A DNA stretch of 64,000 bases from Chloroflexota bacterium (GCA_022616275.1 JAKEFB010000115.1:1-64000); one strand, 5' to 3'; counted from the stretch's first letter, positions 42,126 to 50,756 are shown. Notes: generated by a model not told the origin, from the letters alone. Made by a program: numbers and translations.

Positions 42126-42849
42126 ACTTTGGGTTTGGTTCCTTGATTAAATCTAAGGAATAGTCAGGTTCATTCTCACCGTAAGCATAGGATAACTGGC
42201 TGGCTGAGAAATGTAGCCATATTTCTCGCTCTTGAATAGCCTGTAGATCCTCTTCCTTAATAAAGTGCTTTACTACCATCGCCACTAGCGAAAGCGCCTT
42301 CTCCAGGACTTCGTTATCATCTGCATCATCAGCTCGTTTGCCGCCGTGGAACAGGTTGTTTCTAACAGTATAGAGCATAAGAACAATCTGTTCAGCTAAA
42401 GCATCTCTATTCACATCTTCTTGATCGCCCTGCATATAATTTTCATAGAGCTTTGTGTCAATAGGACTCCAGACAGGGTGTCTTGAGCTTGTGGTACGAC
42501 CAACATTAAGCACACCATTTAGCTTTTTACCAGAGGCATCGTATTCGATTTTATGTCCTCGCCAGCTCGGTATTCGATATGCAAAGAATCTTGTACTGTC
42601 ATGGGTTATTAATTGATGTTTCAAATCATCACCCAGTTCATTAACTGCCATTACGATCTGAGCTTTTTCTCCTGGCCTTTTTGCTTGGCCTCCTTTTTTT
42701 TGGTCGGCAATTTTCACATAAATATTGTTAAATGCTGCCCAGAAACACAAAAACTCTGCATACGGTGGGGTAGTTTGTTTTACCAAATACACTTCCGCAA
42801 GTTCAAGCATTGAGTATGCCACTGGGATTTCTTCACGGGCAAAAACCAT
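42112..42849 (-). CDS. HEPN-domain (Apea-like) protein, putative RNase or antitoxin partner
   Basis: A protein of 245 residues from ATG 42849, which has AAGGAG eight bases upstream; an ATG at 42876 overlapping the SDR stop has none. FLCFWAAFNNIYVKI (33-47) and TVRNNLFHGGKRADD (161-175) are the two HEPN signatures; Arg163 and His168 form the RX4H motif of metal-independent HEPN RNases. About 75 residues follow (MVVKHFIKEEDLQ, then an aromatic-rich end). GC is near 40-45 % by eye against over 60 % outside. It overlaps the MazF-like gene, and both split an otherwise continuous reductase-oxidase operon. Horizontal gain is likely. Confidence 0.75.
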   Translation of the reverse strand: MVFAREEIPVAYSMLELAEVYLVKQTTPPYAEFLCFWAAFNNIYVKIADQKKGGQAKRPGEKAQIVMAVNELGDDLKHQLITHDSTRFFAYRIPSWRGHKIEYDASGKKLNGVLNVGRTTSSRHPVWSPIDTKLYENYMQGDQEDVNRDALAEQIVLMLYTVRNNLFHGGKRADDADDNEVLEKALSLVAMVVKHFIKEEDLQAIQEREIWLHFSASQLSYAYGENEPDYSLDLIKEPNPKYERG

Positions 42850-42875
42850 TTTGCTGTTCTCCTTACTCGCATTCA

Positions 42876-43661
42876 TTACACGTTCAAACGGCGGAAGATG
42901 ACGGATGGGATATTGCGAATGACCAGGCTGACGAAACGCCAGCGGGCTGGGATGTAAACGGCCTGCTTTTTGTTTTCGATGGCTTTATAGATTTGCCCGG
43001 CCGCCTCATCCGGGGAGATGACCCAGAACGTCTTGGGGGCGTTTTCCAACAGGACGGTGTCTACAAAGCCGGGTTTGATTGTAGTCACGGTCACGCCGTG
43101 CTGCGACAGCCGGTTGCGCAGCGCCTCCAGGTAGGTGTCCAGGCCGGCCTTGCTGGCGTTGTAGCCGGGATTGAGCCGCCGGCCGCGGTCGGCCGCAATA
43201 GAGGAAATGGCGACGACGTGGCCGGCTTTAGCCCGTTCGAAGCGCAGCGCCGCCTGGCCTAGCCAGGCCATCGCCCCCAATAGATTGACGTTGACCATGG
43301 CCGCGTCTTTTTCAAAGTTGTACTCGTCTGGAGCCATGGCCGGCTGGACGCCGGCCGTGTAGAGGATCAGGTCCAGGCCGCCCAACTCGGTGACAATGCG
43401 CTGGAACAACTCCGGCGTTTCCTCAAAACGGGTGACGTTGTGCGGGTAAGATAGGGCCCGGGCCCCATTGGGCGAGGCGCTGTTGATGCCCTGGCACAGC
43501 TCGGCCAGCTTAGCCTCGCGCCGGGCGACGGCGGCCACATGGTAACCCTGGTGGGCCAGCTCGCGGACCACGGCCGCACCGATGCCGGACGAAGCGCCGA
43601 CGACGATAGCCGTTTTGCGTGGTTCCAGCGGCCGGGTAGGCGGCAGCGATTGCTCACTCAT
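42876..43661 (-). CDS. Short-chain dehydrogenase/reductase, DprE2-like
   Basis: A protein of 261 residues from ATG 43661 (GGGAAGAAC in front); an earlier ATG at 43691 is less likely. NAD(P) site VVGASSGIGAAVVREL, Ser in ISSIAADRG and the catalytic pair in YNASKAG, followed by TIKPGFVDT. Best likeness is DprE2, the 2-ulose reductase acting after DprE1. First gene of an operon SDR, HEPN, MazF, oxidase on the minus strand. Confidence 0.88.
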   Translation of the reverse strand: MSEQSLPPTRPLEPRKTAIVVGASSGIGAAVVRELAHQGYHVAAVARREAKLAELCQGINSASPNGARALSYPHNVTRFEETPELFQRIVTELGGLDLILYTAGVQPAMAPDEYNFEKDAAMVNVNLLGAMAWLGQAALRFERAKAGHVVAISSIAADRGRRLNPGYNASKAGLDTYLEALRNRLSQHGVTVTTIKPGFVDTVLLENAPKTFWVISPDEAAGQIYKAIENKKQAVYIPARWRFVSLVIRNIPSVIFRRLNV

Positions 43662-43885
43662 ACTGTTCTTCCCTTGATTCAGCAGACCCATCTGGCGCCG
43701 GCATATCAGCCCGGCCGCGCCCAGGTCTGAATCTGCCGAGGTTCAGATCGTTATTTTAACACAAGCACAATGAGATAACAGTGTCGAAAGACAGTCGGTT
43801 AGTATGACAGTCGTCTAGGCAGGCCATTTTGTTACGGGCTGGCCGATTTGCCGATTATAATACAACAACCGGAGGTTTTTCAGAG

Positions 43886-44083
43886 ATGGAAGATTGGCTG
43901 GTTGCGGGTGTTATGGGCGGAGCTGTTGGTCTGATCGTTGGTTTGTGCGGCGCCAGTAGTGTATTCTGGCTGTTAGCCGCCTATCATCTGCATCCCTTTG
44001 TTGTTTACGGCGGCGCAATCCTGGTCGGTCTCGCCTTGTTTATGGTGACGACAGTTTTGATTGCCAAGCGAGTCAATGAGTGA
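43886..44083 (+). CDS. Small two-helix membrane protein
   Basis: A protein of 65 residues with GGAGG eleven bases before ATG 43886 and a TATAAT box at 43856-43861. Two membrane helices (about 5-28, GVMGGAVGLIVGLCGASSVF; about 36-58, VVYGGAILVGLALFMVTTVL) joined by a short loop with two His. No known family recognised. It lies between the DprE-like operon, divergent, and the histidine operon. Confidence 0.65.
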   Translation: MEDWLVAGVMGGAVGLIVGLCGASSVFWLLAAYHLHPFVVYGGAILVGLALFMVTTVLIAKRVNE

Positions 44084-44118
44084 GGAAACAGAAATATTGG
44101 CGGTTGCGATTTGCCAAT

Positions 44119-44146
44119 TTGCCAATTAGCGTAGCTTTGTTACAAT
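44119..44146 (+). promoter_or_regulatory. Promoter of the histidine operon
   Basis: TTGCCA (44119-44124), 16 bases, TACAAT (44141-44146). Transcription would start about 44153, a few bases before the leader peptide. Confidence 0.6.
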
Positions 44147-44166
44147 TCCGTTCCAATATGAACAGT

Positions 44167-44250
44167 ATGACACGCACGTTTGCCCACCATCATCATGGCT
44201 TTAACCAACCGCCTGGTCGGGCAGAACGGCTTGCGTGTCCGCAGTCATGA
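44167..44250 (+). CDS. hisL: His operon leader peptide
   Basis: A 27-residue frame from ATG 44167 (or 30 residues from ATG 44158). It starts MTRTFAHHHHGFNQPP, with four consecutive His codons (CAC CAT CAT CAT, 44185-44196). The Escherichia coli hisL also begins MTR and carries a His run. It lies between the promoter and a terminator hairpin in front of hisG, so ribosome stalling at the His codons when charged tRNA-His is scarce probably allows read-through. No clear ribosome binding site is present and the message may be near-leaderless. The alternative pairing that would prevent the terminator is not evident to me. Confidence 0.75.
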   Translation: MTRTFAHHHHGFNQPPGRAERLACPQS

Positions 44251-44287
44251 TGTAACTCGATTCATTTCCTAACTGCGACAGACAAAA

Positions 44288-44320
44288 GCGCTCCCTGGTC
44301 CAGGGCGCGCTTTTTATTTT
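44288..44320 (+). terminator. Attenuator terminator before hisG
   Basis: GCGCTCCCTG, loop GTC, CAGGGCGCGC (one mismatch in ten pairs), then TTTTTATTTT. It sits 40 bases before hisG and 38 after the leader-peptide stop. An upstream hairpin can form between TGTCCGCAGT (44236-44245) and ACTGCGACA (44272-44280). Confidence 0.8.
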
Positions 44321-44341
44321 AGATTTTAGATTTTAGATTTT
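44313..44341. repeat. ATTTTAG direct word repeat
   Basis: Three to four direct copies of ATTTTAG, running out of the attenuator T-run toward hisG. An inverted arrangement of the same word is at 55121. Confidence 0.65.
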
Positions 44342-44359
44342 GGATGGAGTGAGGAAGAG

Positions 44360-45364
44360 ATGACGACAGACCGAACTGAGATCCGCCTGGCATTGCCGAG
44401 CAAGGGGGTGCTGGCTGAGGATGCCCTGGCCTTACTGGCCAACGCCGGGCTGCGGGTACACAAGCCCAACCCGCGCCAGTACCGGGCCACGATTCCCAGC
44501 CTGCCCGGCCTGACCGTCCTGTTCCAGCGCGCCGGCGACATCGTTGTCAGCGTGCGCGATGGTAGCGTGGACTTTGGCATTACCGGCCGGGACGTGGTGG
44601 CCGAGCAGGGTGGCGAAAACGGCCGGGTGCTGCTGCTCCAGCCGGAGCTGGGCTTCGGCAGTTGTACGCTGAACGCCATTGTCCCCGAAAGCTGGGAAGA
44701 GGTGCGCCGGATGGCCGACCTGGGCCGCAAACAAGCCGGGCTGGGCCATCCCCTGCGGGTAGTGACCCGTTTCCCGAAGCTGACCCGCGCCTTCTTTGAC
44801 CGGCACGGCCTGGCGGACGCGCAACTGATTTCGGCCGAAGGCACGCTGGAAATCGCCCCCAGCATTGGCTATGCCGACCTGATTGTGGACCTGGTCTCGA
44901 CGGGAACGACGCTGCGCGACAACCGGCTGCGGGCGCTGGACGACGGTCTGATTCTCCGCTCTCAGGCCTGCCTGATTGCCAACCGGCCGGCGCTGCAAGA
45001 GCGGCCGGAAGTGTTGGCCCTGGCCCGGCAACTACTGGAGTTTATCGTCGCTTACTTGCGGGCGGTGGACAACGTCTCCATTTTTGCCAACGTGCGCGGC
45101 GACTCTCCCGAGGCGATTGCCGGCCGGGTCCTGACCCAGTCGGTCATCGGCGGCTTGCAGGGGCCGACCATTTCCCGCGTCTTCGCCCGTGAGGGGGGCG
45201 ACTGGTACGCCGTCAACGTCGTCATCCGCAAAGACCAACTGGCCCAGGCCATTGCCGAGCTGCGGGCCATCGGCGGCAGCGGCGTGGTCGTCACCCCGGT
45301 GACCTTTATCTTCGAGGAAGAGCCACCGGCCTACCAGCGCATGCTCGCCGCCCTAGAAGAATGA
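44360..45364 (+). CDS. hisG: ATP phosphoribosyltransferase, long form
   Basis: A protein of 334 residues. First step of histidine synthesis: ATP plus PRPP to phosphoribosyl-ATP. Substrate-domain motifs LALPSKGVLAEDALALL, SVRDGSVDFGITGRDVV, and the PRPP loop DLVSTGTTLRDN. A C-terminal domain (about 235-334) of the ACT-like regulatory type follows, as in long, HisZ-independent HisG, so histidine feedback is expected. The ribosome binding site is weak. First structural gene after the leader-terminator. Confidence 0.95.
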   Translation: MTTDRTEIRLALPSKGVLAEDALALLANAGLRVHKPNPRQYRATIPSLPGLTVLFQRAGDIVVSVRDGSVDFGITGRDVVAEQGGENGRVLLLQPELGFGSCTLNAIVPESWEEVRRMADLGRKQAGLGHPLRVVTRFPKLTRAFFDRHGLADAQLISAEGTLEIAPSIGYADLIVDLVSTGTTLRDNRLRALDDGLILRSQACLIANRPALQERPEVLALARQLLEFIVAYLRAVDNVSIFANVRGDSPEAIAGRVLTQSVIGGLQGPTISRVFAREGGDWYAVNVVIRKDQLAQAIAELRAIGGSGVVVTPVTFIFEEEPPAYQRMLAALEE

Positions 45365-45370
45365 AGGGAC

Positions 45371-45489
45371 ACAGCTTTTCATGATGAAAGCTGACTGGTC
45401 TTTAATCACGAATGTCGCGAATGGACGAATGTCGCGAATGCTTTATATTTTTTATTCGCGTCATTCGTTTTATTCGTGTCATTCGCGTT
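45371..45489. repeat. CGCGAATG inverted word repeat between hisG and hisD
   Basis: A small hairpin (CAGCTTT..AAAGCTG, 45372-45393), then CGAATGTCGCGAATGG and CGAATGTCGCGAATG facing ATTCGCGTCATTCG and ATTCGTGTCATTCGCG. A long stem inside the operon. The same word is at 47946 and 53026. Confidence 0.75.
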
Positions 45490-45521
45490 TCATATCGGCG
45501 TCTATTTGATCGGAGGTGCAA

Positions 45522-46862
45522 ATGTTCAAGATTTATGACCTGGAGACGGCGCGGCGGACGATTTTGCGGCGGGGCGTTGTTGGCCAGGAAGCCTATCCGC
45601 CGGCCGTGCTGGCCCGGACAGAGGCGGTCTTTGGCCCTGGTGTGCCACCGCCCCAGGCGGTGGCTCGCATTCTGGCTTCGGTCCGGGAGGAAGGGGACGC
45701 CGCCCTGCGCCATTGGTCGGAACTGCTGGACAGGAACCGGCCGGACGATTTTCGGATTCCGGCGGCCGAATTGGCGGCCGCTTACCAGGCCTTGCCAGCC
45801 GCCCTGGCCCAGGCGCTGGAGACGGCCGCCGGCCGCATCCGCGCCTTTCACCAGCGGCAGCCGCTGCCCAACTGGCAGACGGCCGAGCTGGGCGGTGTCC
45901 TCGGCCAGCGGGTGACGCCGATTGAGCGCGTCGGCGTCTACGTGCCCGGTGGCTCGGCCCCACTCCCTTCTTCCCTGCTGATGTCGGTCATTCCGGCCCG
46001 GGTGGCCGGCGTCCGCCAGATCGTCGTCTGCACCCCGCCCCGGCCGCACCCGGCCATTCTGGCTGCTGCCCACCTTTGCGGGCTGGAGGCGGTCTACCAG
46101 GTCGGCGGAGCCCAGGCCATTGCTGCCCTGGCTTTTGGCACGGAGAGCGTGCCCCGGGTAGACAAGATCGTTGGAGCCGGCAACCTGTTCGTCACCCTGG
46201 CCAAACAGCAGGTCTACGGCCTGGTGGGGCTGGACGGGCTGGCTGGCCCGACCGAGACGATGGTCATTGCCGACGAAACGGCCAATCCGGCCTGGGTGGC
46301 GGCCGACCTGCTGGCCCAGGCCGAGCACGACACGCTGGCCAGCGCCATCTTGCTGACGCCGGAGCGGCCGCTGGCCGAGGCTGTCCAGGCTGAGATAGCC
46401 CGCCAGGTGGAGAGTCTGTCGCGAGCTGAAATCATTGCCATTTCCCTGGCCCAGCGGGGTGGAGCGGTACTTACCCCAGATCTGGAGACGGCCGCCGGCT
46501 TGGCCAACGACTATGCCCCGGAACACCTCTGCCTGTCCGTAGCTGACCCGGCGGCGCTGGCCGGCCGGATACAGCACGCCGGTGGCCTGTTCCTGGGCGA
46601 GCGCTCATTTGAGGTCCTGGGCGATTACGCGGCCGGCCCCAGCCATGTTATGCCAACTGGCGGCACGGCCCGTTTTGCCTCGCCGCTCAACGTCTTGGAC
46701 TTCGTCAAGATCACCAGCCTGGTCGCCCTGGACGCCGAAACCAGCCTGGCCCTCAGCGGGGTAGCGGCCGAGCTGGCCCAGGCCGAGTCTCTCACCGCCC
46801 ACGCCGCCGCGGCCGGGTTCAGAATGTCAAGAGGAAGAAGATGTTTGATCCGACAGCATTAG
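45522..46862 (+). CDS. hisD: Histidinol dehydrogenase
   Basis: A protein of 446 residues from ATG 45522 with CGGAGG in front; a GTG two codons earlier overlaps the binding site. Converts L-histidinol to histidine in two NAD+-dependent oxidations with zinc. Motifs: YVPGGSAPLPSSLLMSVIPA, VGAGNLFVTLAKQQVYG, GPTETMVIADE, and catalytic PEHLCLSVAD. The C-terminus is a short basic extension that overlaps hisC by 22 bases, indicating coupled translation. Confidence 0.96.
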   Translation: MFKIYDLETARRTILRRGVVGQEAYPPAVLARTEAVFGPGVPPPQAVARILASVREEGDAALRHWSELLDRNRPDDFRIPAAELAAAYQALPAALAQALETAAGRIRAFHQRQPLPNWQTAELGGVLGQRVTPIERVGVYVPGGSAPLPSSLLMSVIPARVAGVRQIVVCTPPRPHPAILAAAHLCGLEAVYQVGGAQAIAALAFGTESVPRVDKIVGAGNLFVTLAKQQVYGLVGLDGLAGPTETMVIADETANPAWVAADLLAQAEHDTLASAILLTPERPLAEAVQAEIARQVESLSRAEIIAISLAQRGGAVLTPDLETAAGLANDYAPEHLCLSVADPAALAGRIQHAGGLFLGERSFEVLGDYAAGPSHVMPTGGTARFASPLNVLDFVKITSLVALDAETSLALSGVAAELAQAESLTAHAAAAGFRMSRGRRCLIRQH

Positions 46863-47938
46863 TCAGGCCGCAGGTGAGGGAGATGCCGGCCTATGAGCCG
46901 ATTTTGCCGTTTGAGGTCTTGTCGCAGCAATTGGGCCGGGCGGCCGGGCGGATTACCAAGCTGGACGCCAACGAGAACCCCTACGGCCCGCTGCCGGCCG
47001 TGGCCGAAGCCCTGGCTGCCTTGCCCTATGCCCACGTCTACCCGGACCCGGAGAGCCGGCGGCTGCGTCAGGCGCTGGCGGCTTATCACAACCTGCCGGC
47101 CGGGAATCTACTGGCCGGGGCCGGGGCCGACGAGTTGATTGACCTGATCATGCGCCTCTTCCTGGAGCCGGGCGATAGCGTCGTCAACTGCCCGCCAACC
47201 TTCGGCATGTACGCCTTTGACGCCGACATTCATGGGGCCAGGGTTATTTCCGTTTACCGCCGGCCGAACTTTTCCATAGACATAGCGGCCATTGAAGCGG
47301 CCGTGGCGGCGCACCGGCCGAAGTTGCTCTTCCTGGCCTCGCCCAACAACCCGGATGGTAGCCTGTTGCCGGCCGGCGCGCTGGAACGACTGCTGGCCCT
47401 GCCGGTGGTGGTGATCCTGGACGAAGCGTACGTCGAGTTTGCCCCGGCCGGGACTAGTCGGCTGTGCGACGTGCTGTACTATCCTAACCTGGTGGTTCTG
47501 CGGACCTTCAGCAAGTGGGCCGGGCTGGCCGGGCTGCGGGTAGGCTATGGCGCTTTCCCGGCCGGGTTGATGCCCCACTTGTGGAAAATCAAGCAGCCCT
47601 ATAACGTCTCCGTGGCGGCGACGACGGCGGCGCTGGTGTCGCTTCAGTATGCCTCCCAGTTGGAACAGACAGGCCGGAAGCTTATCGCCGAACGGGAGCG
47701 GCTGTACAACCTGCTGCAAGCCGTCCCCTGGCTGAAACCGTACCCGTCCCAGGCCAACTTTATCCTCTGCCGCGTGGCCGGCCGGGACGCGGCGGCGCTG
47801 AAGCGGCGGTTGGCCGCAGCCGGCGTTCTGGTCCGCTACTTCGACAAGCCGGGCCTGCGAGACCACCTCCGCATCAGCGTCGGCCGCCCCAAAGACACCG
47901 AGGCGTTGTTGCAAGCTTTGATGATTTGCAGTGAATGA
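46841..47938 (+). CDS. hisC: Histidinol-phosphate aminotransferase
   Basis: A protein of 365 residues; AAGAGGAAG precedes the ATG inside hisD. PLP-dependent transfer of an amino group from glutamate to imidazole-acetol phosphate. Motifs: KLDANENPYGP, AGADELIDLIMRLFL, ASPNNPDGSLL, VILDEAYVEF and the PLP lysine in RTFSKWAGLAGLRVGYG. A fold-type I class II aminotransferase of normal length. Confidence 0.95.
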   Translation: MFDPTALVRPQVREMPAYEPILPFEVLSQQLGRAAGRITKLDANENPYGPLPAVAEALAALPYAHVYPDPESRRLRQALAAYHNLPAGNLLAGAGADELIDLIMRLFLEPGDSVVNCPPTFGMYAFDADIHGARVISVYRRPNFSIDIAAIEAAVAAHRPKLLFLASPNNPDGSLLPAGALERLLALPVVVILDEAYVEFAPAGTSRLCDVLYYPNLVVLRTFSKWAGLAGLRVGYGAFPAGLMPHLWKIKQPYNVSVAATTAALVSLQYASQLEQTGRKLIAERERLYNLLQAVPWLKPYPSQANFILCRVAGRDAAALKRRLAAAGVLVRYFDKPGLRDHLRISVGRPKDTEALLQALMICSE

Positions 47939-47945
47939 TGACTAA

Positions 47946-48046
47946 TGAAAAATCGCGAATAGCGCGAATAGGCGAATGACGCCAATGGTTTTTCTCGAAA
48001 ATAAAAAAATTCGCGCCATTGGTGCATTCGCGTTATTCGCGTTTTC
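47946..48046. repeat. CGCGAATAG inverted word repeat between hisC and hisB
   Basis: CGCGAATAGCGCGAATAGGC and CGAATGACGCCAATGG face CGCGCCATTGG, then CATTCGCG and TTATTCGCG. A strong stem inside the operon, ending just before the hisB ribosome binding site. Confidence 0.75.
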
Positions 48047-48072
48047 CCCTCTACCCGGGAAAGGAGGCATTT

Positions 48073-48660
48073 ATGCGTAGCGTTGAGATTGAACGGAAGA
48101 CGAAAGAGACGGAGATTCGCCTGGGGCTGAAGCTGGACGGGACGGGACATGCTGAGATAGACACGGGTATTGGCTTCCTGGACCACATGCTGCACCACGT
48201 TGCCGGGCATGGGCTGTTTGACCTGCGGCTAATAGCCCGTGGAGACCTGCACGTGGACAACCACCACACCGTAGAGGATTGTGCCCTGGCCCTGGGCCAG
48301 GCCTTTGACCTGGCGCTGGGCGAGCGGGCCGGGATTGCCCGCCTGGGGTCGGCTTACGTGCCGATGGACGAGGCCCTGGCCTTTGTGGCCGTGGACCTTT
48401 CCGGCCGGCCCTACTGCGTGGTCGAGGCAACCTGGTACACCCCGGCCGTGGGCGGCATTGCCACCAGCCTGTTCCCGCACTTTCTGCACTCGCTGGCGGT
48501 AACGGCCCGCTGCAATCTGCACGCCCGGCTGCTTTACGGCCGGGACGACCACCACCAGGTCGAGGCGCTGTTTAAGGCCCTCGGCCGGGCGCTGGACGTG
48601 GCCACGCAACTGGACCCACGCCGGGCCGGGGCCATTCCTAGCACCAAGGGGGTGTTGTGA
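48073..48660 (+). CDS. hisB: Imidazoleglycerol-phosphate dehydratase
   Basis: A protein of 195 residues from ATG 48073 (GGGAAAGGAGG); a GTG-started frame upstream lies in repeat DNA. Dehydrates IGP to imidazole-acetol phosphate using Mn2+. Motifs: [32 protein letters not shown], and the second half [16 protein letters not shown] and [17 protein letters not shown]. It lacks a fused phosphatase, so histidinol phosphatase must be coded elsewhere. Confidence 0.96.
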   Translation: MRSVEIERKTKETEIRLGLKLDGTGHAEIDTGIGFLDHMLHHVAGHGLFDLRLIARGDLHVDNHHTVEDCALALGQAFDLALGERAGIARLGSAYVPMDEALAFVAVDLSGRPYCVVEATWYTPAVGGIATSLFPHFLHSLAVTARCNLHARLLYGRDDHHQVEALFKALGRALDVATQLDPRRAGAIPSTKGVL

Positions 48661-49262
48661 TGATTGCTCTGGTAGATAGCGGTGTCGGAAATTTGCGCTC
48701 GGTGGAGAAGGCGTTGGCCACTGTGGGGGCCGAGGTTTGTCTGACGGCCGACCCGGCGATCATCCTGGCGGCCGGGAAAGTGGCGCTGCCGGGGGTGGGG
48801 GCCTTTGGCGATACGATGGACGGGCTGCGGCGTTGGAGCCTGGTGGGCGTCCTGGAACAGGTGGCCGGTCGGTGTACGCCGCTGCTGGGCATTTGCGTGG
48901 GCATGCAGGTCTTGTTTGAGGGCAGCGAGGAGATGGGCGACCACGCCGGGTTGGGCCTGTTGCCCGGCCGGGTGCGGCGCTTTGCCTTGCCGGGGCTAAA
49001 GGTCCCGCAAACTGGCTGGAACCAGTTGGAGCCGGTGCGGCCCAGCCCGCTATTTCGGGATTTGCCGCCGGGCAGCTACGCCTATTTCAACCACAGCTAC
49101 TACTGCGACCCGGCCGACCCGGCCGACGTCCTGGCCGTCACCGAGTATGGGCTGCCCTACGCCTCGGCCGTGCAGCGTGGCAACCTCTACGGCGTCCAGT
49201 TCCACCCGGAGAAGAGCCAGGCGGTGGGGCTGGCTATCCTGCGTAATTTTGTGGCGATGTAG
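48660..49262 (+). CDS. hisH: Imidazole glycerol phosphate synthase, glutaminase subunit
   Basis: A protein of 200 residues; its ATG overlaps the hisB TGA by one base. Class I glutaminase that feeds ammonia to HisF. Motifs: DSGVGNLRSVEKAL, ALPGVGAFGD, nucleophile Cys in LLGICVGMQ, and the His-Glu pair in GVQFHPEKS. Normal length. Coupled translation with hisB. Confidence 0.96.
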   Translation: MIALVDSGVGNLRSVEKALATVGAEVCLTADPAIILAAGKVALPGVGAFGDTMDGLRRWSLVGVLEQVAGRCTPLLGICVGMQVLFEGSEEMGDHAGLGLLPGRVRRFALPGLKVPQTGWNQLEPVRPSPLFRDLPPGSYAYFNHSYYCDPADPADVLAVTEYGLPYASAVQRGNLYGVQFHPEKSQAVGLAILRNFVAM

Positions 49263-49263
49263 G

Positions 49264-49989
49264 ATGGATACTTTTACCGTATACCCGGCGATAGATTTGC
49301 GAAAGGGGCGGGTGGTGCGGCTGGTGCAGGGAGACCCGGCCCGGCAGACGGTCTATGGGGATGACCCGGCGGCCGTAGCCCGGCGCTGGCTGGCCGCCGG
49401 GGCGAATTGGCTGCACGTGGTCAACCTGGATGGAGCTTTTGGCGAGGAAGAGTCGGCCAACATAGCTGCACTACGGGCTATCCTGGCCGCGGCCGGACCG
49501 GGCCGGGTCCAATTTGGCGGTGGGCTACGCAGCCTGGCCGATATGGAGCAGACGCTGGAGTGGGGCGTCGGCCGGGTCATCCTGGGCACGGCCGCGGTCG
49601 AGTCGCCTGAGCTGGTAGCCGAAGCTGTCGCTCGCTTTAGCCCGGAGCGGGTGGGGGTGGGCATTGACGCTCGCGACAACCGGGTGCGGGTGAAGGGTTG
49701 GGTTGAAGCCAGCGACCTGGAGCCGGCAACGTTGGGGCGACAGTTGGCTGGACTGGGCGTTCGCACCGTGGTCTACACCAACATTGCCCGCGACGGCGCC
49801 GGTCGGGGGGTGGACGTGGCCGCGTCGCAACAACTGGCTGAGGGCACTGGCCTGGCGGTCATTGCCTCTGGTGGGGTAGCCTCGGCCGCCGACGTGGCTG
49901 CGGTGCGGGCCGCCGGGTTGAGCGGGGTGATTGTCGGCCGGGCCCTGTACGAAGGGCAGGTCCGGCTGGAGGAGATGTTGTCATGTTAG
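49264..49989 (+). CDS. hisA: Phosphoribosylformimino-5-aminoimidazole carboxamide ribotide isomerase
   Basis: A protein of 241 residues from ATG 49264, one base after the hisH stop. A beta-alpha barrel isomerase that opens the ribose of ProFAR. Motifs: [18 protein letters not shown] (catalytic Asp in AIDL), [24 protein letters not shown] and [13 protein letters not shown]. Not a PriA-type dual enzyme on any evidence seen. Overlaps hisF by seven bases. Confidence 0.95.
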   Translation: MDTFTVYPAIDLRKGRVVRLVQGDPARQTVYGDDPAAVARRWLAAGANWLHVVNLDGAFGEEESANIAALRAILAAAGPGRVQFGGGLRSLADMEQTLEWGVGRVILGTAAVESPELVAEAVARFSPERVGVGIDARDNRVRVKGWVEASDLEPATLGRQLAGLGVRTVVYTNIARDGAGRGVDVAASQQLAEGTGLAVIASGGVASAADVAAVRAAGLSGVIVGRALYEGQVRLEEMLSC

Positions 49990-50756
49990 CCAGGCGCATT
50001 ATCCCCTGCCTGGACGTGAAAGACGGCCGGGTGGTCAAGGGCGTCAACTTTGTGAATTTGCGGGACGCTGGCGACCCGGTGGAGCAGGCCCGCGTCTACG
50101 ACCGGATGGGGGCCGACGAGCTGGTTTTCCTGGACATTTCGGCCACGCCGGAAGGGCGGCGGACGACGGCCGGCATGGTCCGGCGGGTGGCTGACGAGAT
50201 TTTTCTACCGCTGACGGTCGGCGGCGGCATTCGCACGATTGAGGACGTGCGGGCGCTGCTGCTGGCCGGGGCCGACAAGGTCAGTATCAATTCGGCGGCG
50301 GTGCGCGACCCGGCGCTACTGACGGGGGCGGCCGAACGGTTTGGCAGCCAGTGCGTGGTCCTGGCCATTGACGCCCGGCGGGCTGGCGATAGGCGGTGGG
50401 AGGTGTTCGTCAACGGCGGCCGGCGTCCGGCCGGGCTGGACGCCGTCGCCTGGGCCAGGCGCGGCGTGGCGCTGGGCGCGGGCGAGATCCTGCTGACCAG
50501 CATGGACGCCGACGGCACGCTGGCCGGCTACGACCTGGCCCTGACGCGAGCCGTGGCCGAGGCGGTCAGCGTGCCGGTCATTGCCAGCGGCGGGGCCGGC
50601 GCATTGGCCCATTTTGCCGGGGTGTTGACTGAGGGCCGGGCCGACGCCGCCCTGGCCGCCTCACTTTTTCATGACAGGAAGCTGACAGTGAGCGAAGTAA
50701 AGGACTATTTGCTGGCCCAGGGGATCCCGGTCCGGCCGGTGATGGAAGTTTTTTGA
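49983..50756 (+). CDS. hisF: Imidazole glycerol phosphate synthase, cyclase subunit
   Basis: A protein of 257 residues overlapping the end of hisA by seven bases. A beta-alpha barrel that uses ammonia from HisH to make IGP and AICAR. Motifs: [17 protein letters not shown] (catalytic Asp), [45 protein letters not shown] (catalytic Asp) and [13 protein letters not shown]. Confidence 0.96.
   Translation: MLARRIIPCLDVKDGRVVKGVNFVNLRDAGDPVEQARVYDRMGADELVFLDISATPEGRRTTAGMVRRVADEIFLPLTVGGGIRTIEDVRALLLAGADKVSINSAAVRDPALLTGAAERFGSQCVVLAIDARRAGDRRWEVFVNGGRRPAGLDAVAWARRGVALGAGEILLTSMDADGTLAGYDLALTRAVAEAVSVPVIASGGAGALAHFAGVLTEGRADAALAASLFHDRKLTVSEVKDYLLAQGIPVRPVMEVF

Noticed and set aside
47108-47914. 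268-codon minus-strand open frame
   Set aside because: Antisense to hisC; no family likeness.
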